64,000 nucleotides of DNA from Halobacteriovorax sp. DA5 (GTDB taxonomy: Bacteria; Bdellovibrionota; Bacteriovoracia; Bacteriovoracales; Bacteriovoracaceae), in assembly GCF_002903145.1 (NCBI RefSeq), contig NZ_PPDJ01000003.1, forward strand, positions 186,001 to 250,000. Reading direction: 5' to 3'. Made by a program: the position numbers and the translations under genes. The notes under the pieces are model-generated. The model worked only from the letters and a program-made list of their open reading frames with translations. It ran no database searches and had not been told where the DNA came from. Positions within the stretch are counted from its first letter, which is position 1. Every line of letters begins with the position of its first letter. Of the stretch, positions 51,361 through 60,635 are shown one piece after another.

Positions 51361-52554
51361 TTGAGTTTTTTCTATCTATTTAAAGATTTTCAATTACTTT
51401 TTTTTCGTGATCGATCGTCACGTTATTTTATTACGGCCACAATTATAGGCCTTATGTTTTCTCTTGCCGTTATTCTTTGTAGTTTGGCCCTGATGGATGG
51501 CTTTGGGGTAACTCTTAAGAAATCCCTTAATGCTGGAAGTGGTGAGATTATTCTTACGGCAACAAATGGATTCTTTGAGTTAAATGAAAATGAACAAAAG
51601 GATCTTGATAACTTTCCAATTCAAACTAAAATTCCAATGCTTCGTACACAATCATTTGTAAATAAAGATGAGAAGGGAAAGGCCGTCTTTGTCGTTGGTG
51701 TTAATGAAAAGATTAATCAACTCGATAATGGTCTAGTTGAGCCTGGCGAAAATGAAGTTATAATTGGTGATCTTCTTGCACAAGATTTAAAGGTTAAAGT
51801 GGGAGATACTTTAAAGTTCAGTTTTTCGGCCGGTAAATTAGGTGAACGATATCTTCCAACAAATGCGGTTTTAAAAGTAAAAGATATTAAAACTTTTAAA
51901 ATTCACGAATATCGAAATCGTTTTGTTTATGTGAACTTAAAAAAGATTCAAACTCTTTTGGGAGTTAAGGATCGTATTAATTTAATGAGCCTAAGGCTAA
52001 AACCTGAGTATCGAAGTCTTTCGAAGATCAATGAAGTTGTAGCTGATATGAAAAGTGTCTTCTACTATGAATATACTATCGCACCTTATTGGAGCGATTT
52101 TGCAACTTTCTTAAAGGCCGTTGAATTTGAAAAATATATGATTTCGATTGTTTTCTCAATTGTTGTTATCTTAGCTATCTTTAACTGTTTAGCTTTTATC
52201 ATATTTTCAAAAGAGAGAAGGTCACAAGAAATCTTTTTACTATATGCTATTGGACTTTCTCCTAAGAAATTTAGAACACTTTGGATGGTTCAGAATATCG
52301 GGATTTGGCTTATTGCATTTTTAGGCTCTCTCGTTTGCGTAGAGATTTTTGATTATCTTCTATCAACTCTTGATATTTTCTCTCTTCCAACAGATGTTTA
52401 TCACCTAAATCGAATTGAGCTATTCTTATCCCTAAGAGATATTTTTATTGTTGGATTAATTTCATTTATCTTTATTATATTCTTAACTTTTGTAGTTCTT
52501 AAGAGATTAGATTCAAAATCAATGGCCCAAGGCCTTAGAGAGGAGTTTTCGTAA
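51361..52554 (+). CDS. LolC/LolE-type lipoprotein-releasing permease
   Basis: The 397-residue protein has the FtsX/MacB-PCD layout: TM helix 1 near 22-45 (FITATIIGLMFSLAVILCSLALMDGF), a large periplasmic domain (about 50-250), and three helices at the C-terminus (about 260-290, 310-335, 355-385). Lol permeases extract lipoproteins from the inner membrane. Only one permease gene is present with the single ATPase, so it may work as a homodimer (LolF-like) rather than a LolC/LolE pair. Start is TTG, 1 base after prfB and with GGAAGAG upstream. Followed directly by lolD. Confidence 0.85.
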   Translation: MSFFYLFKDFQLLFFRDRSSRYFITATIIGLMFSLAVILCSLALMDGFGVTLKKSLNAGSGEIILTATNGFFELNENEQKDLDNFPIQTKIPMLRTQSFVNKDEKGKAVFVVGVNEKINQLDNGLVEPGENEVIIGDLLAQDLKVKVGDTLKFSFSAGKLGERYLPTNAVLKVKDIKTFKIHEYRNRFVYVNLKKIQTLLGVKDRINLMSLRLKPEYRSLSKINEVVADMKSVFYYEYTIAPYWSDFATFLKAVEFEKYMISIVFSIVVILAIFNCLAFIIFSKERRSQEIFLLYAIGLSPKKFRTLWMVQNIGIWLIAFLGSLVCVEIFDYLLSTLDIFSLPTDVYHLNRIELFLSLRDIFIVGLISFIFIIFLTFVVLKRLDSKSMAQGLREEFS

Positions 52555-53211
52555 ATGGCAGTTTTAAATGTATCGAATGTTTACAAAGACTTTGGAAATT
52601 CTCATATCCTAAAAGGGGTTGATCTTGAACTTTCACAAGGTGAACAATGTGTAATTAAGGGATCATCGGGGTGTGGTAAATCAACTCTTTTGTATCTTAT
52701 TGGGGGACTTGAGAATATTACTTCAGGTCAAATTACAGTTGATAACTTGAATATTGGTCAAATGAATGATGCGAAGTTAGCAAATTATCGTAATTCCAAA
52801 ATAGGATTTGTTTTCCAATTTCATTTTTTACTTTCATCTCTAACATGTCTTGAAAATATTCTTCTTCCGGCCCGCTTAGGTGGACATGATGTGTCAAAGG
52901 TGAAGAAGTATATTCTCTCTCTGGCCAAGACTTTAGGTGTATCTGAGTGCCTTAAGCGCTACCCATATGAGATCTCTGGTGGGCAGCAGCAGCGTATCAA
53001 TCTTATACGTGCTCTATCACTGCGTCCAAAGCTTTTACTGTGCGATGAGCCGACAGGTAATCTCGACTCTAAGAATTCAAAAATTGTTGCTGATCTTATC
53101 TTCGAATTATCAAGAGAGCTTGGAACAACTCTTCTTGTTGTAACGCATGACGAGGAAATGTCTCGTAAGTTTAGTCGTGTTCATACGATGATCGATGGAA
53201 TCCTGCATTAA
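52555..53211 (+). CDS. lolD: LolD-type ABC transporter ATPase
   Basis: The 218-residue protein has Walker A GSSGCGKSTLL, a Q-loop (VFQFHFLL), the signature ISGGQQQRINLIRAL, Walker B LLLCDEPTGNLD and the H-loop VTHD. The family is LolD/MacB-type: GGLENITSGQITVDNLNI is close to LolD. It powers the permease encoded just upstream. No gap between stop and start. It would deliver lipoproteins to LolA, not seen here. Confidence 0.92.
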   Translation: MAVLNVSNVYKDFGNSHILKGVDLELSQGEQCVIKGSSGCGKSTLLYLIGGLENITSGQITVDNLNIGQMNDAKLANYRNSKIGFVFQFHFLLSSLTCLENILLPARLGGHDVSKVKKYILSLAKTLGVSECLKRYPYEISGGQQQRINLIRALSLRPKLLLCDEPTGNLDSKNSKIVADLIFELSRELGTTLLVVTHDEEMSRKFSRVHTMIDGILH

Positions 53212-53248
53212 TACATCACTTTTTTGTGCAGGATGTTCGTTTTTCTTT

Positions 53249-53277
53249 TTGTAACTTTGTAAGATTATTGATATTTT
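53249..53277 (+). promoter_or_regulatory. Sigma-70-type promoter of the bamA-lpx operon
   Basis: TTGTAA (53249-53254) and TATTTT (53272-53277) with a 17-base spacer, 60 bases upstream of the bamA ATG. The leader also has a small hairpin CGTG-AGAT-CACG next to the ribosome binding site. Confidence 0.55.
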
Positions 53278-53337
53278 TTTACTCAAGTATTTTTTGTCTG
53301 CACACACATGACAGGATCGTGAGATCACGGAGACTAG

Positions 53338-55629
53338 ATGATTAACTCTTGGAAGAGTTTTATATATATAATTGTTTTTTCAATTACCTTAAGTATTCAA
53401 GCAAGTGAAATTGGACCACGTGTTCGTCTGTTTAAAATCTCAAGTGTTGAAGTTCAAGGTTTAAAGAAGGTAGAGAAAGAAGCTGTTCTTGATAAGCTAC
53501 GTTCTCGCGCTGGCCTTACTCTTACAAATGAAATTCTATTTGATGACATTAAAACAATTTATAACCTCAAGTACTTTGAGTCCGTAGAGGCTCATCAGGA
53601 TGGCAATAAGCTAATCTTTCAAGTTGTTGAAAAGCCTATTATTGCTAAGATCGTTTTTAGTGGAAATGATGAAGTCGATAAAGACGACTTAAGTGAAAAC
53701 TTAAAGACAAGAGAATACTCAATCCTAGACATTAACTCAATTCAAGCTGATGTTCGCCAAATGGAGAAGACCTACGAAGAAAAGGGCTTCTACCTGGCCA
53801 ATGTTTCGTATGAAATTAGACATGTCGACAAAGAGAATGTTCACTTAGTTTATAAAATCAGTGAGTACGATAAGGTTCGAGTTAAGAAAGTGACTTTCTT
53901 AGGTCTAACTGCTTTTGCAGAAGAAGAAGTTAAGTCAATTATGGAGACAAGAGAGGAGAGTCTATTTTCATTCCTTTCTGGTTCAGGAAACTTTAAAGAA
54001 CTAAATTTTAAAACAGATATTGAAAGAATTAAGTATTTCTATTCGACTAAAGGTTATCTTCAGGTCAACGTTGCTGTCCCTGAAGTAACAGTTTCAGAAG
54101 ATAAGAAATGGGTATTCATTACTGTTAAGATTAAAGAAGGTCCTAAATTTGATGTTCGTGATGTTTACTTCCAAGGTGAGCTTCTTTTTACTGAAGATGA
54201 ACTTAGAGAAAAAACAAAACTTAAGGCCGGAGAAGTTTATTCAGAAGAGCTTTTAAGACGTGATATTCAAACTCTTACTGAGTCATACCAAGACCTTGGT
54301 TATGCCTTTGCCAACGTTATCAGAAATATCCAACTAGTACCTGGCGAAAATAGAGTTGATATTCAGTACTCATTTGAAAAAGGGAAGCTTGCGAAGTTTG
54401 GTCGCATCTCAGTAACTGGAAATACTAAAACTCGTGATAAAGTAATTCGTCGTGAGCTTAAAATTCATGAAGGTGGGAAGTATTCTGGTTCAGGTCTTCG
54501 TGAGTCAAAAGAAAATGTTAATCGTCTTGGTTTCTTTGAACCAGGTAGCGTTATCTTCAATACTGTTTCATCTCCGGGACAAGACGATATTCTTGATGTT
54601 GAGATTAGTGTTAAAGAAAAGAGTACAGGACAAATTTCTCTTGGTGCTGGTTACTCAACGGCAACAGGTGGTTTCTTTCAAGCTTCTATTTCTCAAAACA
54701 ACTTTAGAGGTTTAGGACAACAATTATCGTTCTCAACAAATATTGCAAAAGAGCAACAAAACTTCTCTCTATCATTTACTGAACCATACTTTATGGATTC
54801 GAAATGGACTCTGGGTGGAGAGGTGTTTAGAACAGTTGATACTCAACTTGATTCATACGATTATAAGAAACATGGTTTTGCGGCTCGTATTGGTTATCCT
54901 ATCTTCGAATACACAAGGCTATATACAACATATAAGCTTGAAGAAACTGAGCTTACAGATATTAAAGATCCAACAGTCGATGAGAACGAAGATGGTGTGA
55001 CTTCTTCAGTTCGTCTTGCTGTTGTAAAGGATAAGAGAAATAACCGTTTTGAGCCTACTGATGGTTACTACTGGAACCTTGCTACTGAGTATGCAGGACT
55101 TGGTGGTGATAAAGAATGGTGGAAGAATGAAATTGATGTACGTTATTTCTATCCGGTATGGAAAGAGCTAGTTTTTAGAAGTCGATTCTACACTGGGAAA
55201 ATTGAAGATAAAGGTGTTCCTGTACCAAGAAATGAGAAATTCTCATTAGGTGGTGCGAGAAACTTACGTGGTTATGACATCGAAGATATTGGTCCAAAAG
55301 AGACTGTTACTTATGATGATGATAATGACCCAGGAACTCCTAATGTTACTGAAACATTTAATACAGGTGCCCCGTTCACTGTGTTTACAACACTGGAGCT
55401 TGAGCACCCACTTGCCAAAGAAGCAGGCCTTAAATTTGTTACTTTCTTTGATGCAGGTACGGCCAAAAGGCTAGAAGATATCGATAAGATATATATGGAT
55501 TATGGTTTTGGTTTCCGTTGGTTCTCACCAATTGGTGTTCTAAGATTTGAGTGGGGTATTCCTATTAACCCTGACCCAGATATGAATGCGGGAACAAAAT
55601 TCCACTTTGATATTGGACAATTATTTTAA
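53338..55629 (+). CDS. bamA: Outer membrane assembly factor BamA
   Basis: The 763-residue protein has a signal peptide, five POTRA domains (residues about 30-380, each ending in a KxVxFxG...-type segment) and a C-terminal Omp85 beta-barrel ending IGQLF. Conserved text includes ARNLRGYDIEDIGP (the VRGF-like motif, here LRGY) and FFDAGTAKR. BamA folds proteins into the outer membrane. There is no bamB-E in the window. First gene of the envelope operon: bamA, skp, lpxD, fabZ, lpxA and so on, the same order as in E. coli. Confidence 0.95.
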   Translation: MINSWKSFIYIIVFSITLSIQASEIGPRVRLFKISSVEVQGLKKVEKEAVLDKLRSRAGLTLTNEILFDDIKTIYNLKYFESVEAHQDGNKLIFQVVEKPIIAKIVFSGNDEVDKDDLSENLKTREYSILDINSIQADVRQMEKTYEEKGFYLANVSYEIRHVDKENVHLVYKISEYDKVRVKKVTFLGLTAFAEEEVKSIMETREESLFSFLSGSGNFKELNFKTDIERIKYFYSTKGYLQVNVAVPEVTVSEDKKWVFITVKIKEGPKFDVRDVYFQGELLFTEDELREKTKLKAGEVYSEELLRRDIQTLTESYQDLGYAFANVIRNIQLVPGENRVDIQYSFEKGKLAKFGRISVTGNTKTRDKVIRRELKIHEGGKYSGSGLRESKENVNRLGFFEPGSVIFNTVSSPGQDDILDVEISVKEKSTGQISLGAGYSTATGGFFQASISQNNFRGLGQQLSFSTNIAKEQQNFSLSFTEPYFMDSKWTLGGEVFRTVDTQLDSYDYKKHGFAARIGYPIFEYTRLYTTYKLEETELTDIKDPTVDENEDGVTSSVRLAVVKDKRNNRFEPTDGYYWNLATEYAGLGGDKEWWKNEIDVRYFYPVWKELVFRSRFYTGKIEDKGVPVPRNEKFSLGGARNLRGYDIEDIGPKETVTYDDDNDPGTPNVTETFNTGAPFTVFTTLELEHPLAKEAGLKFVTFFDAGTAKRLEDIDKIYMDYGFGFRWFSPIGVLRFEWGIPINPDPDMNAGTKFHFDIGQLF

Positions 55630-55645
55630 TTCGTAAGGAGACGAT

Positions 55646-56146
55646 ATGAAAAATTTATTAGTAATTGGATTACTTTTCTCTTCATTAACAGCATCTGCAA
55701 TGAATATCGGACGTGTTGATGTTCAAAAAGTTCTTTTAACAGTTAAAGAGTCTAAAAAGATTAAGGATAAACTGCAAAAAGAAATCGATAAGAAGCAAGC
55801 TGAGCTTAAGAAAGAAGAAGAAGCTCTAGTAAAAGAAAAAGAGAAGTTTGAAAAACAAGCTCTTGTTATGAATGAAAAAACTAAGCAACAAAAAGGTCAA
55901 GAACTACAGAAGAAGTTCTTTGGTTTCCAACAGAAAATGCAACAGTACCAAGGTGAGCTTGCAAAAATGGAACAAAGTGCAAAAGGACCAATTTTAAATA
56001 AAATTAAAACTGTTGTTGAAGAAGTATCAAAGAAGAAAGGTCTTGATTGGACTTATGAGACTTCGACAACTCCAATTCTTTACATCAATAAAGTTACTGA
56101 CATTACTGAAGATGTAATTAAAGCTTACGATAACAAACATAAGTAA
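55646..56146 (+). CDS. skp: Periplasmic chaperone Skp/OmpH
   Basis: The 166-residue protein has a signal peptide (MKNLLVIGLLFSSLTASA), the NIGRVDVQKVLLTVKESKK opening typical of OmpH, and then a long coiled-coil region (EIDKKQAELKKEEEALVKEKEKFEKQALVMNEKTKQQKG), the tentacles of the Skp trimer. It ends ITEDVIKAYDNKHK. It carries unfolded outer-membrane proteins to BamA, encoded just upstream. A strong hairpin follows before lpxD. Confidence 0.93.
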   Translation: MKNLLVIGLLFSSLTASAMNIGRVDVQKVLLTVKESKKIKDKLQKEIDKKQAELKKEEEALVKEKEKFEKQALVMNEKTKQQKGQELQKKFFGFQQKMQQYQGELAKMEQSAKGPILNKIKTVVEEVSKKKGLDWTYETSTTPILYINKVTDITEDVIKAYDNKHK

Positions 56147-56170
56147 ATTGCTAATAAAAATAGACTCATG

Positions 56171-56204
56171 AAGGGAATACGAAGGTATTCCCTTTTGTCG
56201 TTTT
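56171..56204 (+). terminator. Hairpin between skp and lpxD, possible attenuator
   Basis: AAGGGAATAC-GAAG-GTATTCCCTT is a perfect 10-bp stem followed by TT-GTCG-TTTT. Terminator-like but inside an operon, so it may lower expression of the lpx genes relative to bamA-skp, or protect the upstream mRNA. Confidence 0.6.
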
Positions 56205-56219
56205 AAAGGAGGGGATAAA

Positions 56220-57236
56220 ATGTCCATTCTGATTAAAAATATTATCGAAAACGATAGCGATATGAGTTTTCTATCTGGAAATCTTGAGTACTCTGTTTCT
56301 GGGATTTCATCGATAGAAGAAATTATTGAAGAAAAAATTCTCTTCATTGGTGCTAAAAAATTTCTAGCTAAATATAGAGATGCTGGCGCTGGAGATAATT
56401 TAGCACTAATTATTGATACAAATCTTTTTGAATCGCTTGATGACTCTGAAAAGAAAGAACTAGAAAATAATTCGATAGTGTTACTTACTTCTTCAAATAT
56501 ACCTATCTCAATTACGAAAGCATCTAAATTATTTTTCGACGAAAAACTTGGGAGCTTAAATTACGATCTTGATGGCCGTAAAAGTAGCTTGGCCTCAATT
56601 CACCCTTCAGTAAAAATTGCTGAAAATGTTTTTGTTGGAGAGGGTGTCGAAATCGCAGCTGATTGTATAATCATGCCTGGCTGTGTGATTTTACCAAATG
56701 TTAAAATTGCCGAAAATTGTACAATTTATCCAAACGTGACAATTTATCCTCAAACTGTCATTGGAAAAAATTGTCGAATTCACTCTGGTACGACTATAGG
56801 TAGTGATGGATTCGGTTATAACTTTCATCAAGGTGTTCATCATAAGATTTGGCACTTTGGTGGAGTTGAAATTGGTGATGATGTTGAAATTGGTTCAAAT
56901 ACTTCAATTGACCAAGGAACATTCTCTCCAACACGTATCGGAAGTGGCGTAAAAATTGATAATCTTGTTCAAGTTGCTCACAATGTTAAGGTTGGAAACG
57001 GAGTTATTCTCTGCGGACAGGCCGGACTTGGTGGAAGTACAAAGATTGGAGATTATGCCGTTCTTGGAGGAAAAGCAGCTGTTGCAGACAACTTAGAAGT
57101 TGGTACGGCCGCTCAACTTGCAGGAGGATCGGTTGCTATTGGAAACGTGAAGCCGAAGGAAATCGTTGGTGGATACCCAGCAAGACCTATGCGTGAATTT
57201 TTACGAGGAATTGCTTTTTTACGAAAGAATATTTAA
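56220..57236 (+). CDS. lpxD: UDP-3-O-acylglucosamine N-acyltransferase
   Basis: The 338-residue protein has an N-terminal uridine-binding domain (about 1-110) and a left-handed beta-helix with hexapeptide repeats (VKIAENVFVGEGVEIAADCIIMPGCVIL). The catalytic His lies in DNLVQVAHNVKVGNGVILCGQAGLGGS. LpxD adds the second acyl chain in lipid A synthesis. GGAGGGGATAAA precedes the ATG. If the lpx operon makes the diamino sugar, its substrate would have 3-amino instead of 3-hydroxy. Confidence 0.94.
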   Translation: MSILIKNIIENDSDMSFLSGNLEYSVSGISSIEEIIEEKILFIGAKKFLAKYRDAGAGDNLALIIDTNLFESLDDSEKKELENNSIVLLTSSNIPISITKASKLFFDEKLGSLNYDLDGRKSSLASIHPSVKIAENVFVGEGVEIAADCIIMPGCVILPNVKIAENCTIYPNVTIYPQTVIGKNCRIHSGTTIGSDGFGYNFHQGVHHKIWHFGGVEIGDDVEIGSNTSIDQGTFSPTRIGSGVKIDNLVQVAHNVKVGNGVILCGQAGLGGSTKIGDYAVLGGKAAVADNLEVGTAAQLAGGSVAIGNVKPKEIVGGYPARPMREFLRGIAFLRKNI

Positions 57237-57249
57237 CGGAAGGTAATGT

Positions 57250-57729
57250 ATGCAATTAAACAAAGAACAAGTAATGCAAATTCTCCCTCATCGCGAGCCA
57301 TTCTTATTTGTTGATGAAATCACAAGTGTAGAAGCAGTAGGTGAGGTAAACGAATTAAAAGATCTAGTTGGAGCAGTTGTAAAAGGACATTATAAAACTC
57401 GTGAAGATCATCCTATTTTTGCAGGACACTTTCCTGGAAATCCAATTCTTCCAGGTGTTGTTCAAGTAGAAATGATGGCACAATTTACTTCATTTCAATT
57501 AAAGCTTTATTACAAAAATTTAGAAGAAGGTGAATTTGAAGTTGCGCTATTATCAATTGAAGGCGCAAAATTTAGAAAACCAGTTCATCCTGGAATGAAA
57601 TTAGATATTGAAACTGTATGTACAAAAATGCGTACTGGTTTCTTACAAAATGATTGCAAAATCTATCACGAAGGCGACTTAGTAAGCCAGTGTCAGGTTC
57701 TTGCATCTTTTAAAGTAAAAGAAAATTAA
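57250..57729 (+). CDS. fabZ: 3-hydroxyacyl-ACP dehydratase FabZ
   Basis: The 159-residue hot-dog-fold enzyme has LPHREPFLFVDEI at its start and the active-site helix GHFPGNPILPGVVQVEMMAQ (catalytic His and Glu). It removes water from 3-hydroxyacyl-ACP during fatty acid elongation and so competes with LpxA and LpxD for 3-hydroxyacyl chains. It lies between lpxD and lpxA, as in many Gram-negatives. Confidence 0.95.
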   Translation: MQLNKEQVMQILPHREPFLFVDEITSVEAVGEVNELKDLVGAVVKGHYKTREDHPIFAGHFPGNPILPGVVQVEMMAQFTSFQLKLYYKNLEEGEFEVALLSIEGAKFRKPVHPGMKLDIETVCTKMRTGFLQNDCKIYHEGDLVSQCQVLASFKVKEN

Positions 57730-57741
57730 GAAGGAGCCTCC

Positions 57742-58539
57742 ATGAGCGAGAGATTTCACCCAACTGCAATTATTCACGAGTCAGCTGAAATTGGAGAGGG
57801 AACAACTGTTGGTGCGTATTGCATTATTGGTCCAAATGTAAAAATTGGAACTAATTGTGATATTCGCAATCACGTAATCATTAATGGTCATACAACAATT
57901 GGTAATAATAATAAGATTTATCAATTTTGTTCAATTGGTGAAGAGCCACAAGATCTAACATACAAAGAAGAGCATGCTACTTCTGTTGAAATTGGAAATG
58001 ATAACGTTTTACGTGAGTACGTTTCAATTCACAGAGGGACAATGAAAGATCGTGAGAAAACGACTCTTGGAAGTAATTGTCTACTGATGGCCAAAGTTCA
58101 CCTAGGTCACGATGTTGTTGTTGGTGATCGTGTTATTATGGCAAACTCAACAAACCTTGCAGGTCACGTGAAGGTTGGTAATAAAGTTATCATCGGTGGT
58201 GGTACAAATATTTCTCAATTTGTAAAAGTTGCTGAAGGTGCATATATCGGTGGTGCTTCAGCTATTGATAAAGATATTCCACTATATTGTACTGCTTACG
58301 GTAACCGTGCAAAGCTACGTGGGATCAATATTATTGGTCTTCGTCGTGCAGGTGTTGAAAGAAATGCTATTTCTGAAATTGTTGATTTCTTCCGTGATAT
58401 GGAAGCTTCAACATACTCACCACGTACTTTCGTTGAGACTGAAGAGCTAATGAAGCCATATGCAAATAATGAAATCATCGAGCGCATTAAAGAGCATATT
58501 GTAACGACAAAAATGGGTATTGCTCCGTTTTTAAGCTAA
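57742..58539 (+). CDS. lpxA: UDP-GlcNAc (or UDP-GlcNAc3N) acyltransferase LpxA
   Basis: The 265-residue protein is a left-handed beta-helix with hexapeptide repeats (HPTAIIHESAEIGEGTTVGAYCIIGPNVKIG). The catalytic His pair is kept in LMAKVHLGHDVVVGDRVIMANST, and YGNRAKLRGINIIGLRRAGVERN is the typical C-terminal domain start. It moves a 3-hydroxyacyl chain from ACP to the 3 position of the UDP sugar, the first step of lipid A synthesis. Next to a gnnA-like gene, the sugar may carry a 3-amino group, giving an amide. Confidence 0.94.
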   Translation: MSERFHPTAIIHESAEIGEGTTVGAYCIIGPNVKIGTNCDIRNHVIINGHTTIGNNNKIYQFCSIGEEPQDLTYKEEHATSVEIGNDNVLREYVSIHRGTMKDREKTTLGSNCLLMAKVHLGHDVVVGDRVIMANSTNLAGHVKVGNKVIIGGGTNISQFVKVAEGAYIGGASAIDKDIPLYCTAYGNRAKLRGINIIGLRRAGVERNAISEIVDFFRDMEASTYSPRTFVETEELMKPYANNEIIERIKEHIVTTKMGIAPFLS

Positions 58540-58551
58540 TAGGAATAAATT

Positions 58552-59499
58552 ATGTCTAAAGTAAAAGTTGCTTCAATTGGTTATGGACACTTAGGCCAAT
58601 GGCATGCTCAAAAAGCATACAACTTAGATAATTGTGAATTGATTGCCATTGTTGAACCATTTGCCGCTAACCAAGAAAAAGCAAATGAAAAATATCCTGA
58701 CATCAAAGTTGTATCTGATATCAAAGAAGTTATTGGAGAAATTGATGCTGCAGTTATTGCTACACCAACAAGCTTTCATTTTGAAATTGCTAAATTCTTA
58801 TTACAAGAAGGTAAGCATGTTTTTTGTGAAAAGCCGGTTACGGTAACGGTTGAAGAAGCAAAAGATTTGAAGATTATTGCTTCTGAAAAGGGTGTTAAGT
58901 TACAGGTTGGACATAGTGAAAGATGCCATCAAGTTTGGGAGCGTCTTGAAGAGTTTAAAGACATTACTGCAAACTCTAGTGTTGCTACAATTGTAAGAAA
59001 TTCTCCATTTAAGGGAAGGGCCGCAGATGTTGGAGTTGTTGAAGATCTAATGATTCACGACCTTGACTTGGCCCTTATGCTATTTGGAAAACCTAAATCG
59101 ATTAGAGCATATGGAATGAAAGTTCTCACTGATAAGTTTGATCACGTTAAAGCTCTACTTAGCTATGGTGATCGTCTTGTTACAATTGAAAATTCAAGAA
59201 ATGATGTAAAGACTGAAAGAAGCGTTCAGATTAACTCTGCTAAGGGAATCCTTAGAGTTGATCTTTTAAATAATAAGGCATCTTATTCGACTGATATTAA
59301 AGCTGGAGAAGAGCAAGTAATTAATGAATTTGATTACGAAAAAAGAGATCACTTACTAATTGAACAAGAACGTTTCTATAATTCAATTTTAAATAATACG
59401 AAAGAATTTGTAACGATTGATGATGGAATTGCTGCAATGGAGTTAATTGCTGCAGTTAATGAATCACTCGAGAAAAACATTGAGGTTGAACTTAATTGA
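58552..59499 (+). CDS. gnnA: Gfo/Idh/MocA oxidoreductase, GnnA-like
   Basis: The 315-residue protein has an N-terminal Rossmann fold (VKVASIGYGHLGQWHAQKAY), the GKHVFCEKPVTVTVEEAKDL motif (catalytic-site Lys in CEKP) and VEDLMIHDLDLALMLFGKPKSIRA. In Acidithiobacillus ferrooxidans and Leptospira, GnnA oxidises the 3-OH of UDP-GlcNAc so that GnnB can add an amino group. Here the gene sits between lpxA and lpxB, the same place as in A. ferrooxidans. No GnnB-type aminotransferase lies in the window. The stop overlaps the lpxB start (ATTGA). Symbol given by position and family; not proven. Confidence 0.75.
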   Translation: MSKVKVASIGYGHLGQWHAQKAYNLDNCELIAIVEPFAANQEKANEKYPDIKVVSDIKEVIGEIDAAVIATPTSFHFEIAKFLLQEGKHVFCEKPVTVTVEEAKDLKIIASEKGVKLQVGHSERCHQVWERLEEFKDITANSSVATIVRNSPFKGRAADVGVVEDLMIHDLDLALMLFGKPKSIRAYGMKVLTDKFDHVKALLSYGDRLVTIENSRNDVKTERSVQINSAKGILRVDLLNNKASYSTDIKAGEEQVINEFDYEKRDHLLIEQERFYNSILNNTKEFVTIDDGIAAMELIAAVNESLEKNIEVELN

Positions 59500-60626
59500 A
59501 AAGCTGCTTAATTATTGCCGGTGAAAAATCTGGTGAAGAACATGCAATGACATTCCTTGAGACTCTAACAAAGGGAGCTCCTGATACTCAATTCTTTGGA
59601 GTAGGGGGAGAGCTTATGAAAGAGCAAGGAGTCGAACTTCTTTACGATTTAAAAGATTTTTCCACTTGGGGAATTACAGAAGCAGTTAAAAAGGTTCCAT
59701 TTTACTACGGTGCTTACAATCACATCATTGATGAAGTTAAAAAGCGTGGAACTAAAGTTGCTATCTTAATTGATTTTCAGACATTTAATCTTAAGTTGGC
59801 CATGAAGCTTGAAAAGCTCGGTGTCAAAGTTCTCTACTATGTTGCACCTCAAGCATGGGTATGGAAAGAGTGGCGTACAAAATATCTTCAAGCTTCAGTT
59901 GATACTCTATTCTGTATTTTACCATTTGAAAAAAAGTGGTTTATGGATCGTGGAGTAAGTAAGGCCATAACAATTGAACATCCACTACTTAAGAAGACAA
60001 AGCCTCTGTTGGAAAATTTTCAAAGAACCAATGTCGATTTTAAGAATGGAGAGTTTAATATTTTACTTCTGCCTGGAAGTCGTCGCTTTGAAATTGAATT
60101 CATGTTGCCTCAATTTATTAAGGCATGCCAAAAACTTAGAGAGAGTTATAAATTTAAGCTTTCAATCGTTAAAGCAAGCTCTGTTGATGAAGAACTATTT
60201 TCTCGTTTTGAAAATGAATTTGATAAGATTTATGAAGATCGTGAATTAGATGAGGCGCTCAAAGCAGCAGACTTTTCTTTCGCAACTAGTGGAACAGTAA
60301 ACCTATCTTTGGCCCTTTATGGGGTACCAAGCGTGATCGCATACGATCTTAATCTGCTCAATATGTTTATTGCAGAAAATATTGTTAAGTATAAAGGCTT
60401 CGTTTCTATTCCTAATTTAATTTTAGGTCATGAAGTTTATCCTGAGCTACTCGGCGAAGGCTTCAGTGAATATAATCTTGTTCGCAAGGCCAAAGACTTA
60501 TTCGATGATGAAAAACGCTATGAATTTGTTTTAAGTGAACTGAAAAAGCTAAGAGATTTAACTGAAGGTGAGGATATAGAGGTTTCTCAATATCTTCTCG
60601 AAAAAATTAAAAGTGCTTATTTATAA
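59496..60626 (+). CDS. lpxB: Lipid A disaccharide synthase
   Basis: The 376-residue GT-B enzyme (family 19) joins UDP-2,3-diacylglucosamine and lipid X. It begins SCLIIAGEKSGEEHA (Glu in AGExSG) and has LIDFQTFNLKLA (the Asp of the IDxxxFN motif), LPFEKKWF and LLPGSRRFEIEFMLP. In the SGTxxLE motif the usual Glu is Ser (SGTVNLSLAL), a change worth noting. Start is TTG at 59496, overlapping the gnnA-like stop by 4 bases, so translation is coupled. lpxK follows after 9 bases. Confidence 0.93.
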   Translation: MKSCLIIAGEKSGEEHAMTFLETLTKGAPDTQFFGVGGELMKEQGVELLYDLKDFSTWGITEAVKKVPFYYGAYNHIIDEVKKRGTKVAILIDFQTFNLKLAMKLEKLGVKVLYYVAPQAWVWKEWRTKYLQASVDTLFCILPFEKKWFMDRGVSKAITIEHPLLKKTKPLLENFQRTNVDFKNGEFNILLLPGSRRFEIEFMLPQFIKACQKLRESYKFKLSIVKASSVDEELFSRFENEFDKIYEDRELDEALKAADFSFATSGTVNLSLALYGVPSVIAYDLNLLNMFIAENIVKYKGFVSIPNLILGHEVYPELLGEGFSEYNLVRKAKDLFDDEKRYEFVLSELKKLRDLTEGEDIEVSQYLLEKIKSAYL

Positions 60627-60635
60627 TGAGGAATC

